From NCBI GenBank assembly GCA_959347315.1, contig OY365813.1:21985272-22049271 (forward strand): DNA of 64,000 nucleotides. The letters are read 5' to 3'. Shown in pieces: positions 1-11,895 of the stretch. The notes under the pieces are model-generated. The model was not told the DNA's origin. It saw only the letters and a list, made by a program, of their open reading frames with translations, and did not search any database. Within the stretch, counting starts at the first letter, position 1, and each line of letters begins with the position of its first letter. The position numbers were made by a program, and so were the translations under genes. This DNA comes from Bimastos eiseni. Lineage: Eukaryota > Annelida > Clitellata > Crassiclitellata > Lumbricidae.

Positions 1-210
1 TATGCGTCTATATGTCTATCTGTCCGTCCGTCCGTCTGTGTGTCTGTATGTCTGTCACTCTGTCATTCGGTCTCTGTCACTGACTTTGTCTCTGTTACTC
101 TCTGGGTCTGTCTCTGTTCGTCTGTCGGTCTCTTTCCCTCTCTATGTATCACTCTATTCCGCCTTCTCTCCTTCTATCTGTCGATGTGTCTGTCTGTTTG
201 GCTGTCTATA
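1..210. repeat. TCTG/TCTC-rich degenerate microsatellite
   Basis: Imperfect 4-bp repeats (TCTG, TCCG, TCTC) fill this stretch and create open frames rich in Ser, Val, Cys and Leu. I see no gene. Similar blocks recur near 5.0, 19.9, 41.5 and 48.0 kb. Confidence 0.85.
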
Positions 211-471
211 ATCGGTCCATTTAATTATCTCTGTAGATGCCCCTGTCCGTCTGTCCGACATACAACTGAAGCCAAACCTGACTCATCAAACGACAAAGAC
301 AAGCAGACGGACGAAGTGAGACAATGGAACATACTTAGACGGAATGTTGTCCAACTCGCTGTCTGTCCTAATTACATTACGTGGAACTGGTGCCATTATG
401 GGAACTCAATTAATTTCGCTTCTCACTTCCGAAAGGTGGTTGGGGAGACAGATGGATAGGTTGGAGGATGG

Positions 472-505
<34 letters not shown>

Positions 506-1310
506 TTTTATATATATATATATATTGTCCTCTTCTCCATCCTCTTAATTATTCTCTTCCTCTCATTCTCCTTCGACTCATTTCGATCCTCATCTGTATC
601 CACCTCTTCTCTCCTTATTCTTCTCATTCACTTTCTCACTTTCTTCTTCCTCCTCCTCCTCAGCCCATTAAATCCACCAACCCCTCATAAGCATCAAACC
701 CTTTTGGCCACCACCGCTAGGAGGCGCCTTCCGTCAGCGAATATTAACAGCATCCGGGTATCAATCTCAACCACGCTGAACAGACAGGGTCAACATCAGA
801 GGCACCAATAAATAAGACGGAAGCAAAAACAACAGCAAGGCAGAAGCTGAAGTGAAAAGCTGCATTAGAGGGAAGAACGAAGAAGCCGGAGCTTTATAGA
901 TGACCTCAGTCAAAAGCCGATGCTTTCAAAAGTCAAATGACAAAGGCTGAATAAAAAGACAAATCTTCGTCATCGTTAAAAGAGAAGAAGCTTCAGCTAC
1001 ATCTTGCTCAGAATGATAACAACTGAGGCTTTGCCATATCCAGTAATTAAAACCGAAATGATTCAAATATAGCAGAAACGTAGAATTCATTGCTTCACCA
1101 ATAACACAAGCAAAGAAGCCGACGCTTAAATAAATAACCCAAACGAAAAGCCGAGGCTTCTTAAACAGCAAACGCGAAAAGCTGAACGTTTTCAAATATA
1201 CAATCAACGAAAAAGCAGAAGCATCGTCAAAACCTTGAAGAAAGCAGCCGTCGATGATGAGACCAGCCTAGCCTTGCGTGTAGAGATATATTATGTAGAC
1301 CAGACGTACG
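211..1310. other. Non-coding stretch with TA and pyrimidine tracts
   Basis: A (TA)n run lies at about 473-528 and is followed by a CT-rich tract to about 665. From 800 to 1250 the sequence is A/G-rich with loosely repeated AAAAGC and GAAGC words. I recognise no gene, RNA or transposon here. Confidence 0.6.
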
Positions 1311-1435
1311 TTCGTTGGAGTGGATCAATGCCTGTCAGTGGCCGATGTCCAACGACAGACCGCTTAATTTACAGCCAACTGACCCGGGAATAGATGAGTG
1401 CGCGCAGAACTGTGACGAAGTGATAGGAAGAGGAA

Positions 1436-1533
1436 GGACGAGGAGGACGAGGAGGACGAGGAGGACGAGGAGGACGAGGAGGACGAGGAGGACGAGGAGG
1501 ACGAGGAGGACGAGGAGGACGAGGTGGAGTAGG
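1436..1533. repeat. 9-bp minisatellite (GAGGACGAG unit)
   Basis: About eleven near-perfect copies of a 9-bp GAGGACGAG unit. The period is a multiple of three, so both strands stay open: Arg-Arg-Thr on plus, Pro-Pro-Arg on minus. These frames are by-products of the repeat, not a gene. Confidence 0.85.
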
Positions 1534-1731
1534 AGGAGGGAAAGGGAAAGAGGGAAGGATAAAAGAAAAACAGCTGACGATGACAGAAAATTTTAGAAAA
1601 CGAACAGAGGAAGCAGAAGAAGAGTTAACAAAAAGAAGAAGACTTTGATCACGAAGAAACACAAGCTGATAGTTATTGTGATGTTGTGCATATGTGCGTA
1701 GAGTCATTACACAGCGTTTCGTTAGAGGTGC

Positions 1732-2890
1732 CTATAGACGGTTCAAATACACCATCCATTGTTTAACAACACCTAACGGCAAATTACCAAGGCCGACAAG
1801 TTTTCTGTTAACATCCAAACGTGGAATTGTAAATGCAGCAGCCACTAAATCATCTATCTTTGAACCATCTGTATAAACATGAATTTCAGTATTATATTTC
1901 AAAACTAGTTCCTGAGCAGCTAATTTCATGAATTCTAAATTAGTAGTCTTTTCATTTATCTGTTCATTAAGACTCATATCTATTTCAATTTGCTGATTAT
2001 TTCAAGGAGGGCATGAAGGAAACGAAGGTCCAATGAACGATGTATTCGTGATAGATGAAATGAATTCCTGGATATGAATAAAAATAGAGTTATTTTTATT
2101 CTGGGGTGTTTTATAGATGTCTGTCCAATGTAGTTTAGTGGTGGATGTACATGGATGATTTTTATTGCCTATTATTTTAATTTCCATTTTAATAGAGTTA
2201 TTTAATCTTCTTAGATTTAAAGGTAATTCCCCACATTCATTTTGTAATGTTACAGCAGAGGAGCACTTTGGCACACCACAACATAATCTTAAAACCTCAG
2301 TTTGGATTGTATCGAGTTTATTTAATATTGATTTTGAAGCTGATGAATATGTAACATCCCAATAGTCTATAATTGATTTAATTAGAGCTCTATAAATAGC
2401 CAATAAAGATTTCTTTGAAGCACCCCAATAATATTCTGAGAATGCTCTCATAAGATTTAATCTCTTCTTACATTTCTCTATTATATAATCTACATGACGT
2501 CTCCAACTTAATGTCTTATCAAAACTTACGCCTAAGAATTTAGCCTTTATTTCCATTTTTATGGTTTGTTGATCAACTTTAATATTTATATTGGGTGAAT
2601 GTATGCTATTAGTGAATGAAACTGGCAACTGTTTTATTTATTGAAGTTTTGAATCCATTTTCATTACACCAGTTATTTATTAAATTAATTGATTGGTGTA
2701 TTTTATTGTCCAATGTTTTTACATTCCAATGGCCTAAATTAATAGCACTGCCATCTGCAAAAAGTGACATATCAACTCCCTCTGGTCGTGATGGAATGTC
2801 AAAAATCTTCATAATTAGAAACAATAAAGGAGAAATTATTGAACGTTGAGGTGTGCCATTATGTTTCTTAAATTTAGTGGACATTTTAGG
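1732..2890 (-). mobile_element. Degenerate non-LTR retrotransposon: RT palm/thumb plus RNase H
   Basis: Read on the minus strand, three conceptual pieces occur in the right order. About 2884-2609 is RT palm, with a GTPQ...SPLLF motif and a catalytic box reading FADG where active elements have (Y/F)ADD. About 2628-2002 is RT thumb (KFLGV motif, WRRH, then a Cys- and Leu-rich connection). About 1977-1732 starts an RNase H domain with the YTDGSK motif. The pieces lie in different frames, with a frameshift near 2.62 kb and a stop between thumb and RNase H, and the 5' part (endonuclease) is absent. RT followed by RNase H is known from I-superfamily LINEs, so I infer that group. It is a dead 5'-truncated copy. 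Confidence 0.85.
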
Positions 2891-3692
2891 ATTAACTTTT
2901 ACTTGCGACTTTGCGATATGTCATTCATTCTGTTTATATGTAAAGTGGTAAAAAACGTTTTGAAGGTGTCTAAACCGAGCATTGCATTATACGCTTTCTT
3001 AAGGACAACTCATGACAACGGATATCGTTGATATGTCGATACAAAGAACTGTTTTCAATAGTTCTCGCCGCCCGTATGACATTATAGTTATTACACCACA
3101 AAGATGGTGATAATTGATATTATTAAAGTGTCATTTTTAACGCGCCTAAACAAAATAAGTGTTGCAAAAATTGTGTAATAGGAGTGTGTAGTCATGATTA
3201 TTTTGATAATATTGGACAGATATTTAGCCACGTCATCTAACTGCTGGATGTCCATCAATTCGTTATCCGGTTATATGCTGAATGTGTTACACTGGCTCCC
3301 ACTCCTACAGCGAATCTCGTACCTTGTCATCGCTTTAGTCTGTCTCACCCTTGCGTATCTTTAGCAATAATTTTAAAAGGCGCTATAGAAATCTTCGCCA
3401 TGAATGAAAAATAAATTTTGGATTCAGTTTGAGGAGCGATCATGTAGAAGATTTGCAAATAGAACTCAATGAGGCTCTGAGAGAGAAGGGCAATTAATAG
3501 AGTCTTGAATGGAGAAATTTTTATTTCTCAGAACGAGTCATTTTTATTTTGCGTCACAGTCTTGTTGCTGTCATCGACCACACCTTTCTTTATCTGACCT
3601 ACAATAGCTTAAAAGCCGTCGATGTCATTTTTTTTCAGAATGCCAAAAACGCATCAAAGAGACCATTAAGGCTATGTCGACAGCCAATGCAA
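2891..3692. other. Intergenic, nothing recognised
   Basis: AT-rich unique-looking sequence. It contains one match near 2960-3020 to a word (AGGTGTCTAAA...GAGCATTGC) that recurs at 52.6, 61.5 and 62.6 kb, so part of it belongs to an old dispersed repeat. Confidence 0.5.
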
Positions 3693-3806
3693 ACTCCACC
3701 GCCGTTCTCCATCTTACATAGCCAGTCCCAAGCCTGAAAAACGAAGGAGGGCGACGCCAAAGATCTTTGTTATCCTACAGTGTCGTTAAACTGAAACCAC
3801 TACTAT
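3693..3806 (+). repeat. Family A dispersed repeat, copy 1
   Basis: Matches the ~110 bp family found throughout the window: a CTCC-CC-CCACTG-like head, then GCCAGTCCCAAGCCTG, GGAGGGCGACG, GATCTTTGTTAT, CAGTGTCGTTAAACTG and an ACCACTACTA tail. Confidence 0.85.
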
Positions 3807-4977
3807 CAATACAGCCGTTGTATCCAAAACACCTCGTTAAACAACGAAGCCCTGTGTGGCCCACAAGAAGAGTTGCATCGCGGTCTGTGTGTTATTGATC
3901 GCTTACAGCTTGTACAGAGGTCCGATGTGTTTGGCCTGGACATGATCGCAGTCCTACGCGGTCCCAACTGTATCCCTCCCTTCGTCAATCCCATATTCAG
4001 CCGTCCATTGAATTTTATTGCGCCTTTTTCTCCAAGTCTCCTTTACAATCCGATGGCATAACAGACAGGCCGCGACGCAGGCGCCCCTAGCGGCCGCGAC
4101 GCCGAATTAGGGTCAACAGGATTAGAAACGAATCGCGTTTGTTAACTCTAAATTTATATATACTCATTCTTCCGCATTCATTCCTTAAACTCTACTGCAT
4201 GATGACCAAGCATCAATCTATGGAGCTTAAACAAACTGAATCGTGTGCAACGGAAGAGTCCAGTCCAAGGACTTATATAATACACAGGGTTGGAAACTCT
4301 CTATGTAACGTCGTGACGCTAGCTTTTCGGCGATAATCGAGAGGAGGAATGTTCACATGTTTTTGACGTCACAAGATGATACGTTACCTTTTAGTTATGA
4401 AGATTACTTCACGAATAAGTATGTCAGCAAAATAAAAAAATGATTGTGCAGGTTTAAAACGTCTTATTATCAAATAGAGGCAAAATTTAAATTTGGGTGA
4501 CACGTATGATTGAGAGTGAAACGTGTGCACGGATGTTTGACGAGTAACTATTCCTCTAATATAGATTCGTTCGTCTGGTAATAATAAATCTTGAACAAAT
4601 ATGTCTCAAAGTTTATTTTTAAGAACAATATTATCTGAGAGGATAACGCTATCATGAAGTGCCGTGCGTCGAAATTGGAATTACATATGGTTCCTATTTC
4701 GACAAACGGCACCCCATACCATCATTGATCCAATTCGATCATTTCTTCGATCCCAGGGGCCCCCTCATCGATTGGGGCTTTCAGGGTTTAATCATGGGCG
4801 TAAGGGGCCGCCTTGTGGCCGATCGTTCGCGGCTGATTATATCGAACGGTTTCAGTTTGAACCCTCTGAGACAGATTGAAGCTCGTGATAATATTCACAG
4901 ATGAAGAGAGGCGGTTAAAGGGAGGTCATTGGCCACTTGCATACGCCACAGCTCCATGCTCGACGCTTTCTATGCTC
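3807..4977. other. Intergenic, nothing recognised
   Basis: Ordinary intergenic sequence. 4660-4880 is more GC-rich and open in two plus frames (about 71-81 codons), but I see no family motif or splice structure. Confidence 0.5.
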
Positions 4978-5905
<928 letters not shown>

Positions 5906-6165
5906 AATTATGTGAAGGGAAAATCATGCGAAAGGAAAACTACGTGTAAATGAATATCAGGTTATTTTATAGGAAAGAAAAGCTTAAGGAAACCTATGTT
6001 ATAGGAATGTTAGGTGTAAGGAAACCTGTTTAAAAGGGAATTTTATGTGAAAGGAAAGCTGTGTAAAAGGAAAATTATGTGAAAAAACTTCATGTGAATG
6101 TAAAGATATGTGAAAGTGAGACTATGTGAACAGGAATCTTATGTGAAAGGAATTTTGTCCAGAAA
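5906..6165. repeat. Degenerate tandem repeat, ATGTGAAAGGAAA-type unit
   Basis: About fifteen diverged copies of a 13-17 bp unit close to TTATGTGAAAGGAAA. No coding potential. Confidence 0.7.
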
Positions 6166-6334
6166 ACATAGCTGTGATTTTAATAAATTTGCCGCGAAAT
6201 TGTAGCCTTTACCAGGTTTCTAGAAAAGGTTCAACAGGTTTTTTCAGTAGGCCCCCAATAGGGTCCTCAAAAGTTCGACAGAACGCTCCTTCATCTCAAT
6301 TTTATAGACAGTATTTCGATCTGAGGTGTTATGT

Positions 6335-6690
6335 TGTCCAGAATTTTCTCAACGTTATTCAACGTTGTACCAAAGTTGTCTAAAAACTGTTCCAACGTTG
6401 ACCGACAATGTTTCAGCGTTGTCCAACGTCGTTAGTCCTTGTGCCAATATTGTCCAACATTATCCCAACGTCGCTCAACATTTAACCAACAGTGTAGCAA
6501 TGTTGTCCAACATTATTCTAACGTATTCCAACACTGCACCAAAGAGTCCAACATTACCCTAACGTTGTCCAGCATTTTATCAATATGGTCCAACATTATT
6601 CTAACGCATTCTAGCATTGTACCGAAATTGTCCAACATCGTCCATGATTTGTTCAATATTTATCCAGCACAATCTTGCTCCAACATCAGA
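6335..6690. repeat. Degenerate tandem repeat, CAACRTTGTCC-type unit (block 1)
   Basis: Many diverged copies of a 10-15 bp unit such as TTGTCCAACATTATCC and CAACGTTGTACC. A second block of the same unit lies at 7185-7395. Confidence 0.75.
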
Positions 6691-6984
6691 CACTCAGACA
6701 GCATCAAATCCTTTACATTAACGAGATATTTCTATACGATGTCAGGAATTCTGTATGAAATATCTCCATTGTAAATTCCGCCTTATCGGCCGCGCGCATG
6801 CGCTGTGTTCGCTGTGGACGCGTTTGCTGTGAATACATGAGCGACTGGAGACTGCGTTTTAGTGCTTGCTTCCATTTGTCATGGTTGCGTTCTTTGTTCT
6901 GTTAGTTCGGTCTATATTTGTGTCGTTCTGTTTCTACTTGACTTCGTCCGTGTCCGCTGTCTGAGAAAAGAAATGAACTGAGAA

Positions 6985-7142
6985 GAGAGGGGACAGCGTG
7001 AGACAGAGAACGAGAGAACAAGAAGAGACATAGAATTACAGAAAGAAAGAAAGAAAGAGAGGCAGACAGACAGAGACAGAGACAGACAGATGAAGACAGA
7101 GACAGACAGACAGAGAGATATACAGACACAGAAAGAGGGGGA
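6985..7142. repeat. GA/GACA-rich microsatellite
   Basis: Purine-rich GAGACAGA and AGAAAGAAAG repeats sit between two blocks of the CAACRTTGTCC tandem repeat. Confidence 0.85.
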
Positions 7143-7184
7143 GGGATTCTTTCAACGAAAAAATACACACGCTAAATCAACGTT

Positions 7185-7395
7185 ATATAGCAGTTTATCC
7201 ATATTGTCCGGAATTCATTCAACGTTGTCCAGTGTTGTACCAAAGGTGGTTAAAACTGTCCCCACGTTGATCGACATAGTCAATATTTGTACCAATATTG
7301 TCCAACATTATCCTAACGTATTACAACATTTCATTAACATTGTATCAATGTCGTCTAACACTATACCAACGTATTCCAACATTTCACCCAACTGA
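7185..7395. repeat. Degenerate tandem repeat, CAACRTTGTCC-type unit (block 2)
   Basis: Same unit family as 6335-6690. Words such as TATTCCAACA and CCAATATTGTCC occur in the same local order, so the two blocks probably share an origin and were later separated by the GA-rich stretch. Confidence 0.7.
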
Positions 7396-7604
7396 CAATG
7401 TAGCCCAATCGCTAACGAGCTGTACTGTCAATCGAGAGTTTGAGAGCTCAAATTCCTGACATATATATGTAGCAGACATTTGTTTTACAATATTTTTCCA
7501 CCACGTCAGCTCCAGGTTAACTCAAGACGCTTCATTTCCTGTCATCTGAACTTAAAGAGATGATCCGACGACATTCTGCCGAGTATGTTCAACTTGCAAG
7601 TAAT

Positions 7605-7960
7605 TAATCCACTTAAGATCAATCCACACCAGGTTAATCTACATTAGGCTGATCTACATGAGGATAATCTACATAAGGTCAATCTATATAAAGTTAATCT
7701 AAACAAGCTTAATCTACATAGGGTTAATCCATTTAAATTTAATCTACATAAGACTAATCTACATAAGGCTAATCTATAGTTCTATACAAGGTTAATCTAC
7801 ATAAGGTTAATCTAAATAAGTTTAATTTACATAAGGCTAATCTACATAAGGTTAATTTGCATAAGGCTAATCTACATAAGGTACCGTTTTACTGCTTGTG
7901 AGCTCACATAGGATCAATCCACATAAAGTAAATCGACATAAGATCAATTCCGTATAAGAT
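7605..7960. repeat. Tandem ~15-bp repeat, TAATCTACATAAGGC unit
   Basis: About twenty variants of TAATCTACATAAGGY in one direction. No ORF of note. Confidence 0.85.
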
Positions 7961-7989
7961 CAGGCCATGGTGCGCATAAGGTAACTCTT

Positions 7990-8101
7990 CCCCTGCTAGT
8001 ACTCACGCAGTGCAAGTCCCAATCCAGGAGAAAGGAGGAGGGCGACGATAATGATCTCTGTTAGCACACATTGTCGTTAGACTGCAACCATCACCACCAC
8101 A
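7990..8101 (+). repeat. Family A dispersed repeat, copy 2
   Basis: Matches CAGTGCAAGTCCCAA, GAGGAGGGCGACG, TAATGATCTCTGTTA and TTGTCGTTAGACTGCAACC, then a CACCACCAC tail. Confidence 0.85.
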
Positions 8102-8394
8102 TAAGGTCAATTATATAATATAGGCAATTCTACATACATTGTAAGATTAATACCCAAGACAGGCTGTTGCTTTCCCCCTTCAGTCGTCTTTTCTGTCCAT
8201 ACAAATAATAACAAAGATTGAGATGTCATAGAAACCATACGAAGGTGAGCGGTCTTTACTTCAAGGCGCAATATTAGGTCCGGAAAGTTGAGAGAAACGT
8301 TGTTGAACCATGATTGGAACAATCGAAAAGTCCGGCGACTAAATGACCGATCGCTCAAATTAGGTTCCTCGTCGCTCGCCTCAAGGGACGTCAA

Positions 8395-8800
8395 AGTCCC
8401 CTTTCCAGTCCTATTCATCCTCCTTCTCCTCCTTTACTCTTCCGCCTCCTCCTCTTCTTCTTTCCTGCTTCTCGTCATGCTTCTCCTTTCCTCCTCTCCA
8501 TCCTCCTCACATTTTCCTACTCCTTCTTTTCTCCTTCTCCGTCTTTCTCTCTTGCTTTCCTCCTCCTACACCGCCTCGTCTCCTATTCGTCCTTCTCCTC
8601 CACTGCACCCACTCCTCTTCCTCCGCCTCCGCCTCCAACATCTTCTTCCATCCTCCCCATACTTTTCCTCCTCCTACTCTCCTACTCCTCCCACTCCTCC
8701 TTCCTCCCTCCTCCTCCTCCTCTCCTCCTATTCGCCTTCCTCCTCTTCCTCCTCCTACTCCTCCCACTCCTCCTCCTTCTACTACTCCTCACTTCCTCCA
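8395..8800. repeat. Polypyrimidine tract (plus strand)
   Basis: About 400 bp of CTCCTCCTTC-type sequence with few purines on the plus strand. Long open frames over it (Ser/Leu/Pro) are compositional artefacts. Confidence 0.85.
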
Positions 8801-9248
8801 GCCATGCCCTCAATTGGCGCCATATTAACCTCCCCAATCCAATCCAATCCCCTTCCCTTACACCCATTTTACTGTGGCTGACCTATTCGCCTCTCTCAAT
8901 CATGTCCAACATCGCGTGGATTTTTGCTGGCAGCGTTTTTGTCAGCAGACAAATAGATGAAACGTCTAGACATACTGAGTAACAAGTGGAGACGCATACA
9001 GGCACACATACCAGTACATGGCGATACAAACACGCAAACATGCCCAGATACACGCATGCATGCTAACACGTGATATGTACGCATGCCAACGCGCACTTAA
9101 TAGAGCGCCATTAAGACTCATAATAGCCACGCACTTAGGGTTTATGAATAAACGAGTGCGTAAAGGCAATAACTTAATAACATCGCCATTGACTGACTCG
9201 TGGAAGTGTAGGGTGGGGTGGACATGGATAAGAGAAAGCATTGAACGC

Positions 9249-9533
9249 GGATGATGATGATGGTGGTGGTGATGATGATGATAATGATGGTGATGATGAC
9301 AATGCTGATGATGGTGGTGGGGTGTAGCGGCTGGGGTGGTGGTGGTGGTGATGGTGGTGGTCATAATGATGGTGATGATGATAATGATTATGATAACTAT
9401 GACGATAATAGTGATAATGATAATGACGATGATAATGATGATGATAGTGAGAGTGACAGTAATAATAATACTAAAAAATAATAATAATAAAAATAATAGT
9501 AATAGCAACAAAAACAATAACAACAACAACAAC

Positions 9534-9574
<41 letters not shown>

Positions 9575-9725
9575 TAATGATAATGCTAATAATAATAATA
9601 ATAATTAATATAATAATAATAATTAATATAATAATAATAATAAAAATAATAATAATAACAACAAAAACAATAACAACAACAATAATAATAAAAATAATAA
9701 TAAAAATAATAATAAAAATAATAAA

Positions 9726-9798
<73 letters not shown>

Positions 9799-9800
9799 GT
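9249..9800. repeat. (GAT/GGT)n then (AAT)n microsatellites
   Basis: GATGATGGT-type triplets to about 9460 pass into AAT, AAC and AATAAT runs to about 9800. Triplet periodicity keeps all frames open (poly-Asn, poly-Ile, poly-Leu). Not a gene. Confidence 0.95.
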
Positions 9801-9911
9801 GATAATAGTAGAGACAGATAGACAGACAGAGAAAGAGACAGAGATAGAAACATAATTATACAGAAAGAGAGAGAGACATAGAGATGCAACAAAGAGATAA
9901 TGACAGAGAGA

Positions 9912-10334
9912 CTAACCCGCCGTGTGACTTCCATTATCCACTTCCGGTTCTCCATTTCCTGTCCTCGCAGCGACCACCGCCTTCCGATTGAGGCGCCCCC
10001 TATCGACGGGAACCCTCATCATGCGCCGGACATCCTCCGGCACCTCCGTGGCAGGAACAGGGTCAACCAGAACGACCTTGCAGGACCCCTCGTCCTCTAG
10101 ACGTCGACAAAGATCCAGCTGTGCGCTGTTCAGGGCGAACCACTGCCCGTCCTTCTGTACGGCTTGGATCTTGAGTAGCTCGCCAGCCTTCAAGGCGTTC
10201 TTCGATACCTCGATGATACTCTTGTCCAGTTCCGGTGAGATGATGTCCACAGCGTCAGAGTTGATGTGGTGAATCATAGATGGAGACATGGTAAGCATGG
10301 GACCAGGGCGTCGCTGACCACGTGACCTGTACAT
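9912..10334 (-). CDS. Small conserved-looking intronless protein, function unknown
   Basis: A 140-residue ORF with balanced composition between AT-rich repeats. The start chosen is the ATG at 10334, which has A at -3 (CCAAAATG). An upstream in-frame ATG at 10457 would place the promoter-like octamer and CCAAT boxes inside the protein. The middle (about residues 30-105) looks like a folded domain: a hydrophobic IISPEL...A-L-AGELL lead, then WFALNSAQLDLCRRLE, then a short CKVVLVDPVP strand and VPEDVRRMM. The pattern ALN--xL---R-LE--G with a following beta strand recalls ParB/sulfiredoxin-like domains, but this is inference. The C-terminus is Arg/Gly-rich and probably disordered. No signal peptide or TM helix. 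Confidence 0.6.
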   Translation of the reverse strand: MYRSRGQRRPGPMLTMSPSMIHHINSDAVDIISPELDKSIIEVSKNALKAGELLKIQAVQKDGQWFALNSAQLDLCRRLEDEGSCKVVLVDPVPATEVPEDVRRMMRVPVDRGRLNRKAVVAARTGNGEPEVDNGSHTAG

Positions 10335-10363
10335 TTTGGCCACTGACAAGGCGCGGTTTTGAC

Positions 10364-10430
10364 TTCGAATATATGCAAATCTGAGGAATTTAAATTTCAA
10401 CCAATACCAGTTGACTTGTCGTCCAATCAG
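10364..10430 (-). promoter_or_regulatory. Putative promoter: octamer plus CCAAT boxes
   Basis: Upstream of the ATG at 10334 the plus strand reads ATGCAAAT (10373-10380), an octamer motif, next to a weak TATATT. CCAAT boxes follow at 10401 and 10423. Octamer plus CCAAT is a known combination in histone-type and cell-cycle promoters. Its use here is inferred from position. Confidence 0.45.
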
Positions 10431-10439
10431 AATTCCTTG

Positions 10440-10715
10440 AGCAGCTGTTTCAGCCAATCAGAGTATGGCTATGCTGAAAAATTAACTAGTGGCGAATCTG
10501 AATTATAATTAATTTAATAAAGTAGCCGTTTCAACCAATCAGAGAGTATCGCTATGCTGGATAATCTACTATTGGCGAATCATAGCATAATTATTTTCAG
10601 AAAATAACTGTTACCGCCAATCAGAGAGAATCTCTAAGCTGAAAAACTTTGATATTGGCTAATCAGAATATAATTAAACTTTCATTCGAAGCTGTCTCAA
10701 CCAATCACAACATCA
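10440..10715. repeat. ~82-bp tandem repeat, each unit with a CCAATCA box
   Basis: Four diverged units start with a CAACCAATCAGAG-like word at 10454, 10535, 10617 and 10701 (spacing 81, 82, 84). Each also carries a TTGGCGAATC or TTGGCTAATC word and ATAATTA. The array stacks CCAAT boxes behind the small gene at 9912-10334. Confidence 0.8.
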
Positions 10716-11292
10716 ACAGACTCAAAGACTAAACTTCTTGACTGATCTGAATTTAATTTTATTCAGAAAATAGGTCAGGTCTCTCTTCAACCCGAATTAT
10801 CACTCATCTGAAAATTCAACTCTCTTACCCTGTCAGAATATCAATAAAATATTCAAAAATAAACTCCCTTTCAGATCACAATCTAACTAAACTCAAAACG
10901 CAACGCTTTAATAAATCCGAATTCACTCAGTTCAAGACAAATCGCTCAATTGGTTTACAGTAATCTCGTGGAACTGCCAGACGGTTATTTCAAATCAAAT
11001 TTCGGATGAATCGTCAAGCAATCACATCAATCAACATCTCGGCCAATCGGTCGCCACATCCTGCCTGTCCGAACGTTCGGTCTACAATCAAGAGCTGTCC
11101 TCAACTTCCGGCGCCGCTTCTCGGCTACTTCCGCTGCGTATTAGGAGCTTTTTTTATCACCAGATGTCGTTCAGTTAATGACGAATACGTTTCCTGACTA
11201 GCAATGACCAGGTCTTGTACGTCAGTGGCCAAGACTTAGCTGTCACTCACCCGGTTTCGGCTGACAAAAGAGCAGGTCTTAGACGTAACTGA

Positions 11293-11794
11293 AAGGGCTG
11301 CACCGAATATTCGCCTCGTATTCGCTAAGAAGCCGAATAGTGGGTCTAATGGCTACTTGGTATTATAATCGGCCGAATAGCATAGCAGTCGGATCGAATA
11401 CGAATAGTGGTAACGTGAAATCTGCTTCTGCACATGCGGTTGCTATATTGAGTGGATTGAAGTAGCTCTTTCATTAACATAATAGCTGTGGTTACGGTCA
11501 GGCGGTGCCTACTGCCTAGACCATGGTATCGCAGCGTCAGCCGTCTCATTTCTAAGTTTAATCAAAATGGTTCTATTCCTAGTTTACACAGATTGACAGA
11601 AGGATGCAGAAATTTCACGTATCTAACAGTTTACTTTAAGTGTGTGTAAGCTCTTGTTGAATTTACTGCTGAATTCACTAAGCTGAAACTTTTCCTTACA
11701 ATGGAAATTTTGAAATTTGTCGGTGTTAGACATATTTTGTATGCCATTCGTATTCGGCTGAATAGAAAAAAATCACCTATTCGGTACAGCCCTA
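11293..11794. mobile_element. hAT-like MITE with terminal inverted repeats
   Basis: The left end reads AAGGGCTGCACCGAATA. The right end, reverse-complemented, reads TAGGGCTGTACCGAATA. The flanks share TAACTGA on both sides (7 bp exact, with a 1-bp difference that could have reduced an 8-bp duplication). The AGGGCTGCACCGAAT terminus and ~8-bp duplication are typical of hAT elements. There is no transposase frame, so it is non-autonomous. Confidence 0.8.
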
Positions 11795-11799
11795 GCTAA

Positions 11800-11895
11800 C
11801 TGACCAGTTATCAGATATCACAGACCCGGTCTCAGATATCCTTGACCCGATCTCAGATATCACTGACCCGGTCTTGTATATCACTGACCGGGCGG
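11800..11895. repeat. ~21-bp tandem repeat, GACCCGGTCTCAGATATCACT unit
   Basis: Four to five copies of a unit built of CAGATATCACTGACCCGGTCT. Related words (GACCAGGTCTTG) occur just left of the hAT-like MITE, so the MITE may have inserted into this array. Confidence 0.75.

Noticed and set aside
4659..4904. Two overlapping plus frames of 71-81 codons in a GC-rich patch
   Set aside because: No motif, no start context or splice evidence. Possibly an old repeat.
8288..8881. 197-codon plus-strand frame rich in Ser, Leu and Pro
   Set aside because: Lies on a polypyrimidine tract; composition alone keeps it open. The same holds for 45698-46246, 50177-51157 (5' part) and 56246-56897.
8966..9955. 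Poly-Leu, poly-Asn and poly-Ile frames on both strands
   Set aside because: Triplet microsatellites (GAT, AAT) keep every frame open.
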